Shown: positions 16,362-19,868 of the stretch, one piece after another
How the letters are laid out: every line of letters starts with the position of its first letter
Position numbering within the stretch: the first letter of the stretch is position 1
Source: CAYQAE01 sp964415445 [NCBI: uncultured archaeon]
GTDB taxonomy: Archaea > CAYQAE01
DNA length: 19,868 nt
Assembly: GCA_964415445.1 (NCBI GenBank)
Contig: CAYQAE010000031.1
Location: 1 to 19,868 of the forward strand
Reading direction: 5' to 3'
Notes under the pieces: generated by a model
What the model was told of the DNA's origin: nothing
The model's input: only the letters and a program-made list of their open reading frames with translations
The model's database searches: none
Program-made: the position numbers and the translations under genes

Positions 16362-16365
16362 CACC
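16362..16365 (-). promoter_or_regulatory. Ribosome binding site of ilvE
   Basis: Minus-strand GGTGAAATAGATG: GGTG exactly six bases before the ATG, the same spacing as at 2894, 12587 and 13152. It confirms the start at 16355. Confidence 0.55.
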
Positions 16366-16387
16366 AAATATATAGGGATAGAGACAA

Positions 16388-16396
16388 CGTATAAAA
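16388..16396 (-). promoter_or_regulatory. Candidate TATA box of ilvE
   Basis: Minus-strand CTTTTTATACG lies about 37 bases before the ATG, predicting a transcript start a few bases before the GGTG site. It sits between the end of the permease gene and ilvE, so ilvE can be transcribed independently of the permease. Confidence 0.4.
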
Positions 16397-16406
16397 AGAT
16401 ATTTTT

Positions 16407-17663
16407 CTAAATTCCAATTAGACTTATAAATGGATCACTCAAATCTAGGAAATATAAAATTACAGGAACCATTAATACCCCCATAGCATGACTTCTTTTA
16501 ATCCCCAAAAGTGGTGGTAAAATCCCAATACAAAATCCCACAAATAAAATTAAGAGACCAATAAATTGAGTAAATATAAATACCATAAAAATCAAAAATA
16601 AAATAATAAAAACATTAATTCCTTTATATGGGAATATTTTGATATATTTTGCTGCAGCTCTGCCAACATAGACATGAATAATTGCTGCAATTGCACAAAC
16701 ATATCCCATAATAGTTACAAGGATAAAAAGATCCAATTTAGTTAATGTTGGCATAATTTGTGATACTGCCAAGATTGCACCATTTCTGGGCTTTCCAATT
16801 GTAAATAGAGCAATTAAGCAAAATATAGCATTAGAGGTATTTACAGATGATACTGAAGTTAGGTATTCTCTTTCTGTTGGTTGATCTTTAGATGCAGTTT
16901 GTGAAATTAAGGTAGCTTGAGCTGAACCCACACCTGGAAGTAATCCTACCATCATACCAGCAGTTGATCCTGTTACAATTCCTTTTGAAATTTGAGATTT
17001 ATCTAAGTCGATTTTATTATCTATAATTTGATGTGGTATGTTAATATCATCTTTTAGACTTAAAAAAACAGTACTAATTCCAAATAAGCCTGAAAATACA
17101 GGAAACAAAGTTTTATCACTTGCATATGCACTTGAATTTAGAACTAAAATACCAAAAATCCCAGACAATAAAAATATACCTAAACCTAATAATTTCTTCT
17201 TATAGTTTGGCTCTTTTATAATTAAGATGAATACTACTGCAATTAAAATATAAGCAATATATGATTCAATTAGAGAATAAATAAGAGGAATAATATAAAT
17301 TAGGGGCACCAAAAACGAAATTGCAAATACATATGCACCAAAACTTCCAACTGCAGATATCAAAACTACTTCATAACCTCGACCTTCTAGAAGCATTTTG
17401 TGTGCAGGCAAAACACTCATAGCAGTATCCTCATTAGGTGCACCTAAGAATGTAGATGGGATAAAATCAACGAAACTGTGAGTAATAGATATTGCAACAA
17501 TCAGAGCACAATATGTAATATCAGCAATATGAGGTAAATTTGGCCTAAAGGCTAAAACAATCAAAACCAAAGTATTTACATGAATTCCTGGAACTAATCC
17601 GGTGAAGGTACCCATTAAGATGCCAATATTGGCTAATAGGAATAATACTATTATTATATTCAT
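16407..17663 (-). CDS. TctA-family permease (DUF112-like), stand-alone
   Basis: Polytopic membrane protein of 418 residues with about 10-12 hydrophobic segments. It belongs to the TctA family, the large membrane subunit of tripartite tricarboxylate transporters. The internal repeat typical of the family is visible: GTFTGLVPGIHVNTL (18-32) and GLLPGVGSAQATLIS (about 240-254), both with the G-x-x-PG-x core. FIPSTFLGAPNEDTA and TIGKPRNGAIL are further landmarks. Bacterial TctA is about 500 residues and works with TctB and a periplasmic TctC. Here neither partner is nearby and the protein is shorter, as in other archaeal orphans. Substrate unknown; an organic acid or other anion is an inference from the family. 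No SD is visible before the ATG at 17663; a weak TATA-like stretch at about 17694-17702 would fit a leaderless message. Confidence 0.85.
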   Translation of the reverse strand: MNIIIVLFLLANIGILMGTFTGLVPGIHVNTLVLIVLAFRPNLPHIADITYCALIVAISITHSFVDFIPSTFLGAPNEDTAMSVLPAHKMLLEGRGYEVVLISAVGSFGAYVFAISFLVPLIYIIPLIYSLIESYIAYILIAVVFILIIKEPNYKKKLLGLGIFLLSGIFGILVLNSSAYASDKTLFPVFSGLFGISTVFLSLKDDINIPHQIIDNKIDLDKSQISKGIVTGSTAGMMVGLLPGVGSAQATLISQTASKDQPTEREYLTSVSSVNTSNAIFCLIALFTIGKPRNGAILAVSQIMPTLTKLDLFILVTIMGYVCAIAAIIHVYVGRAAAKYIKIFPYKGINVFIILFLIFMVFIFTQFIGLLILFVGFCIGILPPLLGIKRSHAMGVLMVPVILYFLDLSDPFISLIGI

Positions 17664-17711
17664 TTTAAGATTTTATGAATCAAAAAAGTAAGGATTTTAA
17701 TTTTTGGTAAT

Positions 17712-17751
17712 CGATACATTTATATAGTATCGTATCGTAACTATAGTATAC
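17712..17751 (+). promoter_or_regulatory. TATA box with flanking inverted repeats: likely autoregulatory operator of the toxin-antitoxin operon
   Basis: CGATAC (17712-17717) and GTATCG (17727-17732) are perfect inverted copies on both sides of a TATA element, TTTATATAG (17719-17727). A second GTATCG follows at once (17732-17737), then the palindromes ACTATAGT (17740-17747) and GTATAC (17746-17751). The TATA centre is about 30 bases before the ATG at 17753, so the transcript is leaderless or nearly so. Ribbon-helix-helix antitoxins commonly bind such short repeated sites to repress their own operon. Confidence 0.55.
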
Positions 17752-17752
17752 A

Positions 17753-18046
17753 ATGAAAATTTTAACTTCAAGAATATCTGAAAAATTAATGGATGACATT
17801 AATGAAATCAGAAAAAAAGAACATGCAGATAGAGCTGAAATTGTACGTAGATTGCTTAATAAAGCAATAAAAGAGTGGAAGTTAAAAGAAGCTCTTAAAA
17901 AAATTTCAAAGGGCAAATGGACCATTAGAAAGGCATCTAGATACTTAGAGATGACATATCATGAAGTATTGGACAAAATGACTCAAAACAATATAGACTC
18001 AGGGCCATCTATATCAGATTTGAGGGAAAATATTGATAGTATCTGA
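17753..18046 (+). CDS. Antitoxin, ribbon-helix-helix plus UPF0175-like
   Basis: A 97-residue DNA-binding protein, the probable antitoxin of a type II pair. The N terminus KILTSRISEKLMDDINEIRK...DRAEIVRRLLNKAI (about 2-40) has the strand-helix-helix pattern of ribbon-helix-helix repressors. The C-terminal half (ALKKISKGKWTIRKASRYLE, then MTYHEVLDKM) matches the UPF0175 pattern of a G-K-x-(S/T)-x-x-K-A helix-turn segment followed by a helix with an acidic tail (SISDLRENIDSI), expected to bind and block the toxin. UPF0175 proteins are often encoded just before DUF3368 PIN proteins, as here. It overlaps the toxin frame by 14 bases. Expected control is self-repression through the repeats on its TATA box. 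Confidence 0.75.
   Translation: MKILTSRISEKLMDDINEIRKKEHADRAEIVRRLLNKAIKEWKLKEALKKISKGKWTIRKASRYLEMTYHEVLDKMTQNNIDSGPSISDLRENIDSI
18022..18026 (+). promoter_or_regulatory. Ribosome binding site for the PIN toxin TTG start
   Basis: GAGGG lies about seven bases before the TTG at 18033, inside the end of the antitoxin gene. It supports the non-ATG start and coupled, weaker translation of the toxin. Confidence 0.5.
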
Positions 18047-18518
18047 TTCATCTCCTTTGATTTATTTATCAAAAATTGGTAGACTAAACTTACTCAAAAG
18101 AGTATATAATAAAATATTAATACCAAAAGATGTTTATGAAGAAACAGTAATAGAAGCAAAAGGAAAAGCAGGAGTAAGCGAAATAGAAGATGCAATTGAA
18201 AAAAAGTGGATAAAAATTAAAAATATTAAAACCTCTTTTGAATATAAAGATGAAGGTATACAAAAGGCAGATGCAAATGTTTTGTCATTGGCAAAAAAAT
18301 ATGAAATACCTTTTATTACAAATGATCGAGCACTTTACAATGTAGCTATATCTCATAGAATAAGAGTGAGATGGTTAACTCTCATTTTAGTTGAAGCTAA
18401 AAAAGAAGGTATAATCGATTCAAATGAAGCAGAGCGAATATTAATTGAATTAATTGATTCTGGTTTAAGAATTAACTCAAAAATAGTTTCAGAATTACTT
18501 AAACTTATAAAAAAATAA
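18033..18518 (+). CDS. PIN-domain toxin, DUF3368 type (COG2405-like)
   Basis: A 161-residue predicted ribonuclease, the toxin partner of the preceding gene. Acidic positions of the PIN metal site are visible: VSDSSPLIYLSKIG (Asp5), IPKDVYEETV (Glu37), the KADANVLSLA helix (Asp80, where Glu or Asp is usual) and ITNDRALYNVA (Asp98). The order and the SSPLI and VYEE segments match the DUF3368 branch rather than VapC proper. The start is a TTG in the last codons of the antitoxin, supported by GAGGG upstream; an unusual start lowers toxin output relative to antitoxin. All catalytic acids are present, so the toxin looks intact. RNA target unknown. Confidence 0.78.
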   Translation: MIVSDSSPLIYLSKIGRLNLLKRVYNKILIPKDVYEETVIEAKGKAGVSEIEDAIEKKWIKIKNIKTSFEYKDEGIQKADANVLSLAKKYEIPFITNDRALYNVAISHRIRVRWLTLILVEAKKEGIIDSNEAERILIELIDSGLRINSKIVSELLKLIKK

Positions 18519-18553
18519 GGAATTAATTTTTGGTTAGAAAAAATTGAAATAAA

Positions 18554-18563
18554 TTAAATATTT
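18554..18563 (+). promoter_or_regulatory. Candidate TATA box of the six-helix membrane protein gene
   Basis: TTAAATATTT is centred about 27 bases before the ATG at 18585, and no Shine-Dalgarno motif is visible. This is the geometry of a leaderless archaeal transcript, separate from the toxin-antitoxin operon. Confidence 0.4.
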
Positions 18564-18584
18564 TTCAATGATATGTAATCTTAT

Positions 18585-19259
18585 ATGGATATAAAAATAA
18601 CAAACAAAGATGCATATAAAATTGAAATTTTGGGATTTATAATATACATTGTCTTTATTATCTTAGCTATGAATTTTTATGCAGGAGGTACAAAGACAGA
18701 TAATAACAATCCTGGATATAACTTTTGGTATAATACTTTTAGTGATACAGGTAGAGTAGAGGCGCATAGTGGAGAATCAAATTATATTTCTTTGATATTC
18801 TTTTCTATTGCATATAGCACAATTGCTATAGTAATGATACCTTTTTATATCGTATTTCCTAGATTATTTGATAAAGATACACTTGAGAAAAAATTATCTC
18901 AAATAGGGCTTTATTTAGGAATAATCTCATCAATTGGATTCTTAAGTGTGATCCCTACACCTGCAGACATCTTATATGGCCCGCACATGCTTTTTGCAAT
19001 TTTAGCATATGTTACACTTTTTTTTGTAATGTTTTTTTATAGTATAGCGATATATATAAATGGAAAAATGCCTAAGAATATTGTGTATACTTTTATAGTT
19101 TTTACAATAATTTTCTTTATGTTTCTAATGATGACTATCCTTTCATTGAGTTTAGATATTCGTAAATTATTAACTATAGGTCAAAAAATAGGTAGGTTTT
19201 CTATACTTATTGGATTTTCTGTATTAACTTTTGGGGCTTGGAAATTAGAGAATAAATAA
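18585..19259 (+). CDS. Six-helix membrane protein, DUF998-like
   Basis: A 224-residue integral membrane protein with hydrophobic segments at about 12-30, 67-90, 104-122, 130-155, 165-188 and 200-220. Between the first two helices lies a polar extracellular loop with NPGYNFWYNTFSDTGRVEAH, which recalls the N-x-x-SDxG motif of DUF998 membrane proteins; PTPADILYGPHMLFA before the fourth helix also fits. I do not recognise it beyond that, and no enzyme residues stand out. The ATG at 18585 is about 27 bases after a TATA-like element. The gene is 66 bases after the toxin gene but appears to have its own promoter. Function unknown. Confidence 0.65.
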   Translation: MDIKITNKDAYKIEILGFIIYIVFIILAMNFYAGGTKTDNNNPGYNFWYNTFSDTGRVEAHSGESNYISLIFFSIAYSTIAIVMIPFYIVFPRLFDKDTLEKKLSQIGLYLGIISSIGFLSVIPTPADILYGPHMLFAILAYVTLFFVMFFYSIAIYINGKMPKNIVYTFIVFTIIFFMFLMMTILSLSLDIRKLLTIGQKIGRFSILIGFSVLTFGAWKLENK

Positions 19260-19318
19260 CAATTTTTATTTTTAAAAAGATTTAAATAATTCTCATTTAT
19301 GATTGTATAATATTCTTT

Positions 19319-19341
19319 AGATGATTTCAATCATCTTTTTT
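19319..19341 (+). terminator. Hairpin with T-run
   Basis: AGATGATT and AATCATCT form a perfect 8-bp stem around TC, followed directly by a run of T to 19341. This is the classic form of an intrinsic terminator, about 60 bases after the membrane-protein stop. A nearer T-rich stretch (19261-19275) may also contribute. Confidence 0.5.
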
Positions 19342-19342
19342 G

Positions 19343-19360
19343 GTCTATAATAGACTTTTT
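19343..19360 (+). terminator. Second hairpin-like palindrome with T-run
   Basis: GTCTAT (19343-19348) and ATAGAC (19350-19355) mirror each other around a single A and are followed by five T. It comes right after the first hairpin, giving a tandem terminator. With no room for a loop, the full palindrome could equally be a protein site. Confidence 0.35.
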
Positions 19361-19385
19361 AGAACTTATTAGTGCTTTTATCACT

Positions 19386-19404
19386 TTATAAAATCTTTTT
19401 ATAA
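19386..19404. promoter_or_regulatory. Inverted TATA-like elements before the four-cysteine protein gene
   Basis: TTATAAAA (19386-19393) and TTTTATAA (19397-19404) are perfect inverted copies around TCT. Either could be the TATA box of the gene at 19439. A wider inverted pair, ATCACTTT (19380-19387) and AAAGTGAT (19423-19430), encloses them; the right copy also carries the GTGAT that may act as ribosome site. Confidence 0.4.
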
Positions 19405-19438
19405 GTAAAATAAATCAAAAAAAAAGTGATAAAAAAAT

Positions 19439-19780
19439 ATGGGAATTTTTACACCTAAAGAAGGCGTAAATAATGAATGGGTTATCTACTGCAACAATTG
19501 TGACAATAGAAAAATAATTAAATTAAACTTAAATTCAAAAAATAGATATAAAGAAGATTTCCAGAAATTTATAAATGATATTTACGATAATTTCGTTTTT
19601 TTTCTTGATTCACAGATATCTGTCTATTGTAAAGATTGCGCCGAAGAAAAGAAATCAAAAAGATTTTCAATACTTAGAAAATTATTTATAAAAAAATCTA
19701 CAAAAAAACTTACTAAAAAGCATCTAAAAAAGATTATAAGGTCTTACATACTCATAGAAAATAATATAAAACTTAAATAA
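19439..19780 (+). CDS. Small four-cysteine (zinc-ribbon-like) protein of unknown function
   Basis: A 113-residue protein with two CxxC knuckles, YCNNCDNRK (Cys18, Cys21) and YCKDCAEEK (Cys64, Cys67), about 43 residues apart. Four cysteines in two pairs suggest one zinc site. The segment between them alternates polar and hydrophobic residues (FQKFINDIYDNFVFFLDSQI), and the C terminus is very Lys-rich (KKSTKKLTKKHLKKIIRS), which could contact nucleic acid. I recognise no family. The ATG follows GTGAT (19426-19430), a weak ribosome site, and inverted TATA elements. It could be a cytosolic regulator or RNA-binding protein; this is inference only. Confidence 0.6.
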   Translation: MGIFTPKEGVNNEWVIYCNNCDNRKIIKLNLNSKNRYKEDFQKFINDIYDNFVFFLDSQISVYCKDCAEEKKSKRFSILRKLFIKKSTKKLTKKHLKKIIRSYILIENNIKLK

Positions 19781-19781
19781 C

Positions 19782-19798
19782 TTTTATTTTTTTATTTA
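19782..19798 (+). terminator. T-rich stretch after the four-cysteine protein gene
   Basis: TTTTATTTTTTTATTTA starts one base after the stop codon. Oligo-T tracts of this kind end transcription in archaea without a hairpin. Confidence 0.4.
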
Positions 19799-19868
19799 TA
19801 TTTCAACTGGCTATGTAGATAAACAAGTTTTCTTATAGAAATTTATTTAAATATTTTCGACATTAATA

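Noticed and set aside
17680-17925. Minus-strand 81-residue frame over the antitoxin promoter and gene
   Set aside because: It is the complement of the supported antitoxin frame and crosses its operator; no family resemblance.
1-19868. tRNA, rRNA, CRISPR array or insertion sequence
   Set aside because: No cloverleaf or GC-rich RNA island, no regularly spaced repeat array, and no transposase or integrase frame was found by reading.

Overview
The window looks like part of a very AT-rich archaeal chromosome. The evidence is archaeal: TATA-type promoters sit about 25-30 bases before leaderless or short-leader starts, and ribosome binding sites have a GGTG core, usually six bases before the start codon. 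There is a stand-alone TctA-type permease, a divalent-cation transporter split into two MgtE-like half proteins, a type IA topoisomerase with C-terminal zinc ribbons, and large Asn/Thr/Ser-rich surface proteins, one of which ends in a CGP-CTERM-like anchor. A euryarchaeal lineage in the broad sense is my best guess; I cannot place it more precisely.

Layout. 199-1209 (+): a pyruvate kinase that stops before the usual C-terminal domain. 1251-11963 (-): three very long secreted proteins (an eight-repeat FG-GAP-like propeller protein, a beta-helix/Ig-like protein, and a duplicated NosD-like beta-helix protein), with an AAA+ DUF4143-type ATPase between the second and third. 12033-13270 (-): an apparent operon of a 28-residue membrane peptide and two MgtE-like halves, divergent from DNA topoisomerase I (13384-15462, +). 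15441-17663 (-): a branched-chain aminotransferase, whose end overlaps the topoisomerase gene by 22 bp, and an orphan TctA-family permease. 17753-18518 (+): a UPF0175-like antitoxin and DUF3368-type PIN toxin pair with a likely autoregulatory operator on its TATA box. 18585-19780 (+): a six-helix membrane protein (DUF998-like) and a small four-cysteine protein, separated by tandem hairpins with T-runs.

How the parts fit. The three surface proteins form a cell-envelope locus. Two of them share a module, yet each uses a different C-terminal anchor. The rest are housekeeping genes (glycolysis, supercoiling, amino-acid metabolism, transport) and one toxin-antitoxin pair. No rRNA, tRNA, insertion sequence or CRISPR array was seen.

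The points most worth checking are: a 22-codon upstream reading frame whose stop overlaps the start of the 1021-residue surface protein gene (TAATG); an unannotated 28-residue membrane peptide heading the MgtE operon; an odd-centred palindrome with 10-bp arms in the longest intergenic gap; the minimal pyruvate kinase; and several starts that should be moved to match SD and TATA positions.
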